A DNA stretch of 64,000 nt from Oleidesulfovibrio sp047973035 (lineage in GTDB: Bacteria; Desulfobacterota; Desulfovibrionia; Desulfovibrionales; Desulfovibrionaceae). The stretch spans positions 117,681 to 181,680 of the forward strand of contig NZ_JBKEBF010000032.1 of the NCBI RefSeq assembly GCF_047973035.1. Direction: 5' to 3'. A program made the position numbers and the translations under genes. Positions 53,407-61,632 of this stretch are shown here, one piece after another. Positions within the stretch are counted from its first letter, which is position 1. The number at the start of each line of letters is the position of its first letter. The notes below the pieces were generated by a model that was not told the origin of the DNA, made no database searches, and saw nothing but the letters and a program-made list of their open reading frames with translations.

Positions 53407-53422
53407 TGGAACACCCCTTGCT
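53407..53422 (+). promoter_or_regulatory. Sigma-54 promoter of the flgBC-fliEFGHI operon
   Basis: TGGAACACCCCTTGCT fits TGGCAC-N5-TTGCW with one mismatch; GG and GC are ten bases apart. It lies 58 bp before the flgB ATG. Sigma-54 control of rod and basal-body genes is known in many polarly flagellated bacteria. Confidence 0.75.
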
Positions 53423-53479
53423 ATAACCGGCATAAACGTCGGTCTTCCGGCGTTACGGCTTCAACGGAGGCAACAAACA

Positions 53480-53890
53480 ATGAAAACTCTTTTCGGAAAT
53501 CACATAGAAGTGACCGCAAAGGTCATGGACATGCAGCTCAAACGTCAGAACGTCATCATGAGTAACATGGCGAACGTGCGCACACCGGGCTACAAAGCCC
53601 GCGAGCTGGACTTTGAAAAAGACCTGCAGGCCGCGCTGGCGTTGGACAGCAAAGGCAACATTGCCAGAACCGACGAAAAGCACATTCCTGCCGCGTTTGA
53701 TCCCCACACGTTCGGGCCGGAGTGGACCAAGGCTTTCAGGCCGCGCGTTGTACATGGTGAAGATCAGGTCGATCTGGATAAGGAAATGTCCAAGATGTCT
53801 AAAAACACCTTGCAGTACAATACGCTTTCCACCGTCATGCAAAGCAGCTTTCAAGGCATGAAAAACATAATTCAAGAAGGACAGAAATAA
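53480..53890 (+). CDS. flgB: Flagellar proximal rod protein FlgB
   Basis: A rod subunit exported by the flagellar apparatus (136 residues). The N-terminal segment (LKRQNVIMSNMANVRTPGYKARELDF) is the rod/hook-family motif. The C-terminal coiled-coil region (MSKNTLQYNTLSTVMQSSFQGMKNII) pairs with the N-terminus in the filament family. SD cggaggcaacaaac. It is first in the operon and its stop overlaps the flgC ATG (TAATG). Confidence 0.94.
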   Translation: MKTLFGNHIEVTAKVMDMQLKRQNVIMSNMANVRTPGYKARELDFEKDLQAALALDSKGNIARTDEKHIPAAFDPHTFGPEWTKAFRPRVVHGEDQVDLDKEMSKMSKNTLQYNTLSTVMQSSFQGMKNIIQEGQK

Positions 53891-54330
53891 TGGATTTCAT
53901 GACAGCTCTTGATATCGGCGCGTCGGCACTCAGTGCAGAACGCACGAGTATGAACATAATCTCGATGAACCTGGCCAATGCCAAAACAACCAGAACTATC
54001 GGTGGCGGGCCTTACCGTCGTAAAGCCGTAGTTATGGCGGCAACAGAGGTTGACGATCCGTTCAGCAAACACATGCAGAGCGCGCTTGACCGCGAACTAC
54101 GCGGTGTGCGCGTGCAGAATATCGTGCGTGACAACCGCCCGTTCAGACAGGTGTACGAACCGGGACACCCAGATGCTGATGAAAACGGATACGTGAAATA
54201 TCCCGACATCAACGTGGTGGAAGAAATGGCCAACCTGATGACTACTCAGCGAGGCTACCAGGCAAACGTTTCCACCATTGATGCCGTCAAAAGCATGTAC
54301 AACAAAGCCCTTGAAATCGGCCGGGGGTAA
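53890..54330 (+). CDS. flgC: Flagellar proximal rod protein FlgC
   Basis: 146 residues. It has the rod-family N-terminus (ALDIGASALSAERTSMNIIS, MNLANAKTTRT) and C-terminus (PDINVVEEMANLMTTQRGYQ followed by VSTIDAVKSMYNKALEIGRG). Translationally coupled to flgB by a one-base overlap; fliE follows after 6 bp. Confidence 0.95.
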   Translation: MDFMTALDIGASALSAERTSMNIISMNLANAKTTRTIGGGPYRRKAVVMAATEVDDPFSKHMQSALDRELRGVRVQNIVRDNRPFRQVYEPGHPDADENGYVKYPDINVVEEMANLMTTQRGYQANVSTIDAVKSMYNKALEIGRG

Positions 54331-54336
54331 TCAGCC

Positions 54337-54666
54337 ATGACTATTCAGAGTATCGGCCTGAAGGCCTACAGCAACGCGCTTTCCAACTTTGCAAAAACTG
54401 AACGCAGCATCCAGAGCAACAAGCTTGATGCCCAGCCCAAGCCGGAGCGTTCGTTCACCGACACCATTAACTCGTCCGTTCAGAAGGTAAACGAGATGCA
54501 GGGTGAAAAAAGCAAAATGATCCAGTCGTTCGCTTCCGGCGAGACTCAGAACGTTCATGAGCTTATGATCACCCTGCAAAAGGCCGGTGTCGCCATGAAG
54601 CTGACATCTGCAGTACGCGGCAAAGTGATGGAAGCATATCGCGACCTGAGCAAAATGCAGTTCTAA
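54337..54666 (+). CDS. fliE: Flagellar MS ring-rod junction protein FliE
   Basis: 109 residues, mostly helical. FliE links the MS ring (FliF) to the rod. The C-terminal conserved part is SGETQNVHELMITLQKAGVA followed by MKLTSAVRGKVMEAYRDLSKMQF. It follows flgC closely in the conserved flgB-flgC-fliE order. Confidence 0.93.
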   Translation: MTIQSIGLKAYSNALSNFAKTERSIQSNKLDAQPKPERSFTDTINSSVQKVNEMQGEKSKMIQSFASGETQNVHELMITLQKAGVAMKLTSAVRGKVMEAYRDLSKMQF

Positions 54667-54707
54667 GCAGGCCTGACGCCCGCGATTGATTCTTCCGGAG
54701 GAGACAC

Positions 54708-56327
54708 ATGGCAGCCCTGAATTCCGCAGTAGATAAGGCAAAATCATTCTGGACCCGCATAAGCATGTCGCAGCGGGTCTTCATCGTCGGCCTAACTCTG
54801 GTCGTGGTGGGCATTTTCTTCGGCCTTATTTTCTGGATCAATCAGCCGGACTACAAGGTTCTGTATTCCAAGCTTTCGCCCGAGGACGCTAACCGCGTTG
54901 TTACCATTCTGCAGGCGCAAAAGGTCAAGTACCAGCTGGAAAATGGCGGTACCAGCGTACTTGTTCCCGCAGACAGAGTGTATGACATGCGTCTGATGGT
55001 TGCGGGTGAAGGTTCGCTGGTGGGTCAGGGCATCGGCTTTGAAATCTTTGACGAAGTTAAAGTCGGCCAGACGGACTTTGTGCAGAAAATCAACTACCAG
55101 CGTGCCCTGCAGGGTGAACTTTCCAGAACCATTGCCGAATTTCCGGCAGTGGAAAGCGCACGCGTACATCTGGTTATTCCACACCGCAGCCTGTTCATCG
55201 AAGAGCAGATGCAGCCTTCCGCTTCTGTTGTCCTGACAATGCAGGACGGCAAAAAAATGGACGAAAAAGATGTTCAGGCAATCGTCAATCTGGTGACAAT
55301 GTCCGTGGAAGGTCTGGATCAGGGTAAAATTTCCGTCGCCGATACGACCGGTAAAATTCTGTACTATCCTAATGATGAAAACTCGCTCAGCGGCATGACC
55401 TCCACTCAGCTTGAGCACAAGCTGACCATGCAGCAGAATTTTGAACGCCGCATTGAAGAGCTTCTCTACCCGGTTATCGGCCCCGGCAAAGTAATTGCCA
55501 AGGTCAACGCCGATCTTGATTTTTCGCAGAAAACCATCCGCAAAAAACTGTTCGACCCTGAAAGCGCAGTTGTGCGCAGCGAGCAACGCAGTGAAGAAAC
55601 CCGTAAAGGTTCTTCAAACGTCAATGCAGGTGTACCGGAAGCGAACTTCCGCGGTGACGGCATGTCCGGCGGTACAAGCACGGAAGACTCCACCCGTGAA
55701 ACCCGCAGCACCAACTTTGAAATCAACGAAGAAGAGCAGAATATCGTCGCCCCCGTGGGTGAACTTGACCGCCTGAGTGTTGCGGTAATCGTTGACGGCA
55801 CGTATGAACAGAACGCAGAGACGGGAGCGTGGACATATGTTCCCCGCAGCGATGAAGAAATGGCACGAATCCGTCAGCTGGTCAGCAGTGCGGTCGGATT
55901 TGACCGTGCGCGCGGCGACGTTATTGAGGTAAGCAGCATTTCATTCGGCGGGCCGGATGAACGACTTGAGCTTTCGCTTGCTGAAATAATCATGGATTAC
56001 GCCCTGCGTCTGGGCAAGCCTCTGCTCAATGCACTGCTGGTATTCCTCTTCCTGGTCATGGTGGTACGCCCCGTGGTTCTGGCCCTTATCCGGCCTAAAG
56101 TGGAAGGCGAAATGGTGGAAGGTCTGGAAGGCCTGCCTACCGGCGAAGAACGCCTTGCCCTTATTGAGGGCGAGGACGATCTGGACGCCATGGATGCCCT
56201 GAAAAAGATTGACGACATCAAAGCCCATGCCCTGCAGCTTTCCGAACAGAATATGGAACAGGCAGTGGGCATTCTGAAAAGCTGGCTGAAAGACAGCGAA
56301 GGAGCCAAAGTTGGCGGAGCAGCTTAG
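54708..56327 (+). CDS. fliF: Flagellar MS ring protein FliF
   Basis: Membrane ring on which the flagellum is built (539 residues). Two transmembrane helices flank a large periplasmic part: ~25-46 (VFIVGLTLVVVGIFFGLIFW) and ~430-450. Typical segments are YKVLYSKLSPEDANRVV, RVHLVIPHRSLFIEEQ and PSASVVLTMQDGKKM. The C-terminal cytoplasmic tail binds FliG. Strong SD (ggaggagacac). Its end overlaps the fliG start by 17 bp. Confidence 0.96.
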   Translation: MAALNSAVDKAKSFWTRISMSQRVFIVGLTLVVVGIFFGLIFWINQPDYKVLYSKLSPEDANRVVTILQAQKVKYQLENGGTSVLVPADRVYDMRLMVAGEGSLVGQGIGFEIFDEVKVGQTDFVQKINYQRALQGELSRTIAEFPAVESARVHLVIPHRSLFIEEQMQPSASVVLTMQDGKKMDEKDVQAIVNLVTMSVEGLDQGKISVADTTGKILYYPNDENSLSGMTSTQLEHKLTMQQNFERRIEELLYPVIGPGKVIAKVNADLDFSQKTIRKKLFDPESAVVRSEQRSEETRKGSSNVNAGVPEANFRGDGMSGGTSTEDSTRETRSTNFEINEEEQNIVAPVGELDRLSVAVIVDGTYEQNAETGAWTYVPRSDEEMARIRQLVSSAVGFDRARGDVIEVSSISFGGPDERLELSLAEIIMDYALRLGKPLLNALLVFLFLVMVVRPVVLALIRPKVEGEMVEGLEGLPTGEERLALIEGEDDLDAMDALKKIDDIKAHALQLSEQNMEQAVGILKSWLKDSEGAKVGGAA

Positions 56328-57312
56328 CGGTCCTAAAAAGACAGCCATCCTCTTGCTTGCACTGGGTGACAAGTTTACTTCCGAGGTGTTCAAACGCATG
56401 GATCGGTCTGAAATTACGGCCATATCCAAAGCCATGGTTGAACTGGACACCGTACCCAAGGAAGACGTGGAGGCGGTTCTGCGCGAATACCACCACGCCC
56501 TTGTCACCGGCAAAGAGCTTATCATGGGTGGTGAAGATGCGGTTAAGCGTATGCTGATGAAGAACCTCGACAGCGATACTGCCAAGTACATCATGGAAGC
56601 TCTGTCGCTGGAATCCGGCCCTGCGCCTTTCCGCGAGCTGGAAAACGTCAGCCCCCGTATTCTTGCACAGATTCTGCGCAACGAACACCCGCAGACACTG
56701 GCTCTTATTCTGGGACACCTGCATGCCGATCAGGCGGCAGAACTTGTCAGCAACCTGCCTGCAGGCGTTCGCCCCGAGGTACTTATGCGTCTGGCAAGGC
56801 TGGAAGCCGTACCCGAAGACATGCTGATGGAAGTGGACAAGGTTCTGCAGACACAGCTTATCGCCATGGGCGGCAAAGAAGGCAAAAAAGTGGGCGGCGT
56901 ACAGTCCGTTGCAGAAATTCTCAACGCTGTGGACCGTGCCACCGAGGAAGAAGTTCTTTCCGAAATCGAAGAAGAATCCTCGCAGATGGCAGAAGATATC
57001 CGCAACCTCATGTTCGTGTTCGAAGACGTCAATTCGCTGGACGACCGCGCAATACGCGAACTGATGAAGGAAATCTCCAACGAGGATATGACCATGGCTC
57101 TGCGCGGCGCATCCGACGACCTGAAGGAAAAGTTCTTCAAGAACATGTCGGAACGCGCATCCACCATGATCCGCGAAGATCTGGAAATTATGGGCCCCAC
57201 CCGTCTTGCAGATGTGGAAGGAGCTCAGCAGAACATCGTCAAAACCGTACGTCGACTGGAAGTGGAAGGCCGCATAGTCATCGGACGCGGAGGCGGAGAT
57301 GTCTTCATCTAA
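56311..57312 (+). CDS. fliG: Flagellar motor switch protein FliG
   Basis: C-ring protein (333 residues) that contacts the stator and sets the direction of rotation. N-terminal LSGPKKTAILLLALGDKFTSEVFKRMD, middle domain with the EHPQTLALILGHL motif, and a C-terminal torque helix containing DDRAIRELMKEISNEDM and GPTRLADVEGAQQNIV. The start is TTG with SD aaggagccaaag, overlapping fliF; its stop overlaps fliH by 14 bp. The overlaps favour balanced expression. Confidence 0.96.
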   Translation: MAEQLSGPKKTAILLLALGDKFTSEVFKRMDRSEITAISKAMVELDTVPKEDVEAVLREYHHALVTGKELIMGGEDAVKRMLMKNLDSDTAKYIMEALSLESGPAPFRELENVSPRILAQILRNEHPQTLALILGHLHADQAAELVSNLPAGVRPEVLMRLARLEAVPEDMLMEVDKVLQTQLIAMGGKEGKKVGGVQSVAEILNAVDRATEEEVLSEIEEESSQMAEDIRNLMFVFEDVNSLDDRAIRELMKEISNEDMTMALRGASDDLKEKFFKNMSERASTMIREDLEIMGPTRLADVEGAQQNIVKTVRRLEVEGRIVIGRGGGDVFI

Positions 57313-58051
57313 CGATACGTCTGCAAAGAACTGGGGCACCATTTACATGGGCCCCAGCCCCATGAGCGAGCGTACCCTCACTCAGCTTGAGGATAATCGC
57401 AACTCGCCGCGATGGGATGAAAACACCGAGGCGGAATATCTTGCCCGTGTCCGCGCCCGTGCAGAAGAAATGGCCCGTTCCATTCTGGACAAAGCCAATG
57501 CCGACGCAACCCGCATCCGCCAAGAGGCCAAGCAGCACGGGTACGAAGAAGGCATCACGCAGGCGCAGCAGGAACTGGACGAATTCCGCACCACCATGGG
57601 CGACTCTGTTTCCGCCGTATTGGGGGCCATTCAGGCTCAGTGCACCAGCTTCTTCAACGACTGGCGTCAGGAACTTGTCATCCTGCTGCGGGCATGTGTT
57701 CAGCGCGCCGTGGCACTGGAGCTTTCCGCTGAACGGCAGGCACTGCTTGAAGCAATGTTCACCAAAGCCGCGCAGGCTCTCGATTCCCGCCGCGTCCTGA
57801 CCATCCGGTGCAATCCCGAAGATGCCCCCGCCGTGGAAGACATCGTCAACACAGCCAAGGAGCGTATGCACGAGCTGGAGCGCTGGAGCGTAAAACCGGA
57901 CGCAACAGTTCAGCCCGGCGGGCTGGTCATAGAAAACGCAGACGGCATGGCAAGCTGTACAGTGCAGGGCCGTCTTGCCGTTGTGGACGAAATTCTGTCG
58001 CAACTCCAACTGCCTTCTGACGGGCCTGATGGATCTGTCAGCGGCATGTAA
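57299..58051 (+). CDS. fliH: Flagellar export ATPase regulator FliH
   Basis: 250 residues. A variable N-terminus is followed by a charged coiled coil with small-residue repeats (ARVRARAEEMARSILDKANA, IRQEAKQHGYEEGI) and a C-terminal globular domain (VLTIRCNPEDAPAVEDIV and VQPGGLVIENADG). FliH binds and restrains FliI. SD ggaggcggag. Overlaps fliG; a 61-bp gap leads to fliI. Confidence 0.9.
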   Translation: MSSSNDTSAKNWGTIYMGPSPMSERTLTQLEDNRNSPRWDENTEAEYLARVRARAEEMARSILDKANADATRIRQEAKQHGYEEGITQAQQELDEFRTTMGDSVSAVLGAIQAQCTSFFNDWRQELVILLRACVQRAVALELSAERQALLEAMFTKAAQALDSRRVLTIRCNPEDAPAVEDIVNTAKERMHELERWSVKPDATVQPGGLVIENADGMASCTVQGRLAVVDEILSQLQLPSDGPDGSVSGM

Positions 58052-58112
58052 CAGCCCGCGGTGTGTATTTTTTGCACAGCCACATTCTTTTTTCTGATTC
58101 TGGAACATCACC

Positions 58113-59441
58113 ATGCACCCGAAATCCTGCCTTGATCTTCTGCACGAGGTGCAGCTTGTGGAAACGTACGGCAAGGTCAACAAAGTTGTCGGCCTTGTGG
58201 CGGAAGGCTGCGGCGTAAAAGCCCCGCTGGGTGCTGTCTGCCATATCATCCCCGAAGGCGATGCCGAGCCGCTGCCCGCAGAAGTTGTCGGATTTCGGGA
58301 TGGTAATATTCTTTTCATGCCGTATGGTGACATGCGCGGTGTTCAGGCGGGCAGCCTGATCCGCAATACCAGTATGCCCCCCTTGTTTCCGGTAGGAGAA
58401 GCAATGCTGGGCCATGCATTTGACGCCTTCGGCAAGCCCATGGACGGCGGCAACATGCCGCCTGTCAGCGGCCAGAATCCCATTTATGCCCAGCCGCCCA
58501 ACCCCCTGCTGCGCCCCCGTATCGACGCCCCTCTGGACGTAGGCGTTCGCTGTATCAACAGCCTGATTACTCTTGGTAAAGGCCAGCGTGTAGGTATTAT
58601 GGCAGGGTCCGGCGTTGGCAAATCTACGCTTATGGGCATGATGGCACGGTACACGTCTGCCGATGTCAACGTCATCGCGCTTGTCGGCGAACGCGGCCGT
58701 GAAGTTGTGGAATTTATCGAGAAGGACCTCGGACCTGAAGGTATGGCCCGCTCGGTGCTGATCATTGCCACCAGTGACCAGTCGCCCCTTGTCCGTATGC
58801 GGGCAGCATATGCCGCCACTGCTGTGGCAGAGTTTTTCCGTGATCAGGGCAAAGACGTACTTCTGATGATGGACTCCGTCACCCGTTTTGCCATGGCTGC
58901 TCGGGAAGTCGGCCTTGCCGTAGGCGAACCGCCCACCACCAAAGGCTACACTCCCACCGTATTCGCCCAGTTGCCCAAGCTGCTGGAACGCGCAGGCCGC
59001 AGCGAAAAAGGCACTATCACAGGGATTTATACAGTGCTGGTGGACGGGGACGACTTTAACGAACCCATTGCAGATGCCGTACGGTCCATTCTGGATGGTC
59101 ACATAGTGCTTACCCGCGACCTTGCAGACTTAGGTCATTACCCTGCCATTGACGTGCTCAAATCCATCAGCCGTCTGCGCAGCGATATTTGCCCGCCGGA
59201 AGTCATTGAAGCGGGCAGAATCCTGACACGCTATCTGGCTACCTACCGCAAGGTGGAAGATATGATCAACATCGGTGCCTATGCGCAAGGTTCAAACCCT
59301 GACATTGACCAAGCCATTACCATGGTACCGAACATCAACAACTTCCTGCAGCAACACGTGCAAGACAGGCAGCCTCTTGAAGAATGCTACAACCAGATGA
59401 TTACTCTTGCGGGGCTGCAAAGCGGGGAACAGCCCCAGTAA
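58113..59441 (+). CDS. fliI: Flagellum-specific export ATPase FliI
   Basis: F1-beta-like ATPase (442 residues) that drives export with FliH. Walker A is GIMAGSGVGKST (about residues 163-174), Walker B DVLLMMDSVTRFAMA, and VALVGERGREVVEFI-type sequence (IALVGERGREVVEF) lies between. SEKGTITGIYTVLVDGDDFNEP is typical. Last gene of the operon here; no fliJ-like short coiled-coil gene follows in the 190 bp to the next gene. Confidence 0.96.
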   Translation: MHPKSCLDLLHEVQLVETYGKVNKVVGLVAEGCGVKAPLGAVCHIIPEGDAEPLPAEVVGFRDGNILFMPYGDMRGVQAGSLIRNTSMPPLFPVGEAMLGHAFDAFGKPMDGGNMPPVSGQNPIYAQPPNPLLRPRIDAPLDVGVRCINSLITLGKGQRVGIMAGSGVGKSTLMGMMARYTSADVNVIALVGERGREVVEFIEKDLGPEGMARSVLIIATSDQSPLVRMRAAYAATAVAEFFRDQGKDVLLMMDSVTRFAMAAREVGLAVGEPPTTKGYTPTVFAQLPKLLERAGRSEKGTITGIYTVLVDGDDFNEPIADAVRSILDGHIVLTRDLADLGHYPAIDVLKSISRLRSDICPPEVIEAGRILTRYLATYRKVEDMINIGAYAQGSNPDIDQAITMVPNINNFLQQHVQDRQPLEECYNQMITLAGLQSGEQPQ

Positions 59442-59632
59442 CCGGCGAAGCATTCTTACGCAACGCAGTAAAAATACCAATCATGCAGCTGAAAGTCTTT
59501 TCCTGTCCTGTCGCCCAACGCCAGCTATAACGCATAGTGCAGCACATACGGCACCCATACCGCGCTTATGCCTCTCTATCTAAGTAGATTCAGCGAATTT
59601 TCAGGCAGACAAATCAGTTCCTTGCCACTGCA

Positions 59633-60520
59633 CTAATCGTCCAGCGTCAGTTGCTCCAGTGCCTTACGCAACCACAAGCCTGCTACACCCTGCGCTGCTC
59701 CCGGTTTCCGCACTATAAAAACCGGTGCCATAAACTTTACTGAATGAAAATCCAGCGGCAACACTGTCAGCCGCCCTTCAGCGACGTGACGTTCTACTAG
59801 ATGCCGCGGCAATGATGCCCAGCCGGCCTGACGCAATACCAGCTGCAATGTGGCATAGGTGGATTCCTGCAGCCACACCGGTCCGCCATGTCCCGCCCAG
59901 TCCGGCTCTCTGTCACCGATACGACTGGCAACAACAATATGGCGGTAGCGCATCAGATCGCGTCTGCCGACTTTCTTTAATCCTGCAAGAGGGTGGCTTG
60001 CGGCTGCAATAGGCTCGTACGCCATGTGCCCGATAAGCACAGCGTCAATAGCTGCCGGAGTTCCGCTTACAGGCATCACAATGCCAAGGTCCGCCTGACC
60101 ATCTCCCACCATACGGGCGACATCACCCATGGCACCGTAATATGTTTCAAGCTGCACAAGCGGAAAACGCTCGCCGAAGGTTGCCAGCACGTCCACAAAC
60201 CAGTCAATCGGTAACGCGTCGTCCACAGCCAGACTAAGCTTTGCTTCCTGCCCGCCGGCAATGGCAACAGCACGTTCTTTAAAACGTTCGCATTCGCCAA
60301 GAACCATCCATGCTTCCCGCAGCATGGTTTCGCCTGCCGGAGTCAGCATGGCTTTGTGTCCGGAGCGGTCAAACAGCTCAACCCCGAGGTCGATTTCGAG
60401 ATTACTTACTGCCGTGCTGACCGCGGACTGCGCTTTACCCAGCTTACGTGCCGCCGCAGAAAATGAGCCTGTTTCTGCAGCAGCCTGAAATGCTTCAAGT
60501 TGTTCCAAAGAAAAAAGCAT
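59633..60520 (-). CDS. LysR-family transcriptional regulator (possible AceR-type)
   Basis: 295 residues. A winged helix-turn-helix at ~4-62 (LEQLEAFQAAAETGSFSAAA, KLGKAQSAVSTAVSNLE) and a periplasmic-binding-like effector domain. The ATG at 60520 has SD ggagtattg; a TTG three bases upstream is weaker. It is divergent from a PACE efflux gene 254 bp away. In Acinetobacter the LysR regulator AceR activates the divergent PACE gene aceI, so a similar pairing is inferred here. Confidence 0.88.
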   Translation of the reverse strand: MLFSLEQLEAFQAAAETGSFSAAARKLGKAQSAVSTAVSNLEIDLGVELFDRSGHKAMLTPAGETMLREAWMVLGECERFKERAVAIAGGQEAKLSLAVDDALPIDWFVDVLATFGERFPLVQLETYYGAMGDVARMVGDGQADLGIVMPVSGTPAAIDAVLIGHMAYEPIAAASHPLAGLKKVGRRDLMRYRHIVVASRIGDREPDWAGHGGPVWLQESTYATLQLVLRQAGWASLPRHLVERHVAEGRLTVLPLDFHSVKFMAPVFIVRKPGAAQGVAGLWLRKALEQLTLDD

Positions 60521-60541
60521 CAATACTCCATCTGTTTTTTA

Positions 60542-60554
60542 GATAGACACTATC
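60542..60554. promoter_or_regulatory. Candidate LysR operator
   Basis: gatag-aca-ctatc is a perfect 5-bp inverted repeat with 3-bp centre, 21 bp upstream of the regulator ATG. A gatag occurs again about 25 bp further out. LysR proteins usually bind such dyads between divergent genes. Confidence 0.45.
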
Positions 60555-60774
60555 TTTACACTGTCTGTGTTTCTGATAGTTCATTCCTCACATGATGGGC
60601 AAGCGGCACTGCCGGAAACTTTTCGTCATTTCGTTCTGATCGCCCCTGACTTTTTGTCCGACCCCCGTACATGGCCCAGCCATGCGGACATTACAGCAGC
60701 CGACCAGACGTTCTCCCGAAATTGACACATCCGGCAGGCCCCGTTGCCCTGTTTTCTTTTTTCCGGAGGTGTTC

Positions 60775-61215
60775 ATGCGCACGCGTATGGATCGAATTCG
60801 TCATATGATTCTTTTTGAAGCAGTACTCATGGTGCTGCTTATTCTTATTCTGCCGCCTTTGCTTGGTGTATCTATGCAAAAAATCGGAGTGCTCAGCGTT
60901 ATCATGAGCATTCTCGCCATGGCCTCAAACTACATTTACAATGTACTCTTTGATAAGGCTTTGCTGGCACTGGGCAAGCCGCTTCTGCCGCGCCCTTTTA
61001 TAACCCGTGCGATACATGCGGTCTTTTTCGAAGTCGTTTTTGCGGTTATGACTATTCCTGTCATCATGTGGTGGCTTAACTTCAGTCTTATTGAAGCACT
61101 GGTCTACGATGCCGGATTTCTGGTGGGTATTCCTGTTTATGCTTTTCTGTTTAACCTGGCATACGACACCATCTTTCCGTTGCCAAAAAGCAATGTTCTT
61201 GCAGCGCAGCACTAA
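60775..61215 (+). CDS. PACE-family efflux transporter (AceI-like)
   Basis: A 146-residue membrane protein with four hydrophobic helices in two tandem BTP-type halves: RIRHMILFEAVLMVLLILI and RAIHAVFFEVVFAVMTIP. The paired RxxHxxxFE-like motifs and the C-terminal LAYDTIFP signature are those of the proteobacterial antimicrobial compound efflux group. Members export biguanides, other biocides or polyamines; the substrate here is unknown. SD ggaggtgttc. Followed by a strong terminator. Confidence 0.9.
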   Translation: MRTRMDRIRHMILFEAVLMVLLILILPPLLGVSMQKIGVLSVIMSILAMASNYIYNVLFDKALLALGKPLLPRPFITRAIHAVFFEVVFAVMTIPVIMWWLNFSLIEALVYDAGFLVGIPVYAFLFNLAYDTIFPLPKSNVLAAQH

Positions 61216-61235
61216 CGCACTGCCCGCATAGTATG

Positions 61236-61261
61236 AAAGCCCGCATCCCGCGGGCTTTTTT
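61236..61261 (+). terminator. Terminator of the PACE gene
   Basis: A perfect 9-bp stem (aaagcccgc / gcgggcttt) with a 5-nt loop and six T, 20 bp past the stop. Confidence 0.92.
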
Positions 61262-61524
61262 CATGCATTGCCTCTCTCCAGCATACCCTGAACAGCGGCA
61301 GCTACGCTTCGATTCATTCAAACACGGCAATACCGTCTCTCGCCCTCGTCAGTTACAGCTGCAGAAGGTTGCCAGCTGAGCTTTGAAGCAAGCCCCCAAG
61401 CGGGCAGGAATTCGGCCATTCATAGCAACGCACAACAGCCTTCCGCCCATACAAAGACATTTGGCTAGAGCCACATTCCGCTGCAATACCGGCTTTGCCC
61501 GTTGCGGCAAAAGGACCAGCCGAT
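61262..61524. other. Intergenic stretch between converging genes
   Basis: About 260 bp with no gene-like frame. Confidence 0.45.
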
Positions 61525-61556
61525 AAAAAAAGTCCCCCTCCTGCCTAGCGGAGGGG
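61525..61556 (-). terminator. Second minus-strand terminator after the haem chemoreceptor
   Basis: On the minus strand cccctcc / ggagggg (7 bp) is followed by gac and seven T. It backs up the terminator at 61568-61599. Confidence 0.7.
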
Positions 61557-61567
61557 TTTCTGCATAC

Positions 61568-61599
61568 AAAAAAGCGACCCGCCAATATGACGGGCCGCT
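61568..61599 (-). terminator. Terminator of the haem chemoreceptor gene
   Basis: On the minus strand agcggcccg / cgggtcgct (one mismatch) with a 9-nt loop is followed by six T, 34 bp past the stop. Confidence 0.85.
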
Positions 61600-61632
61600 A
61601 TCTTTTTTAAAGTACCAAGTCAGGCTGACAGG

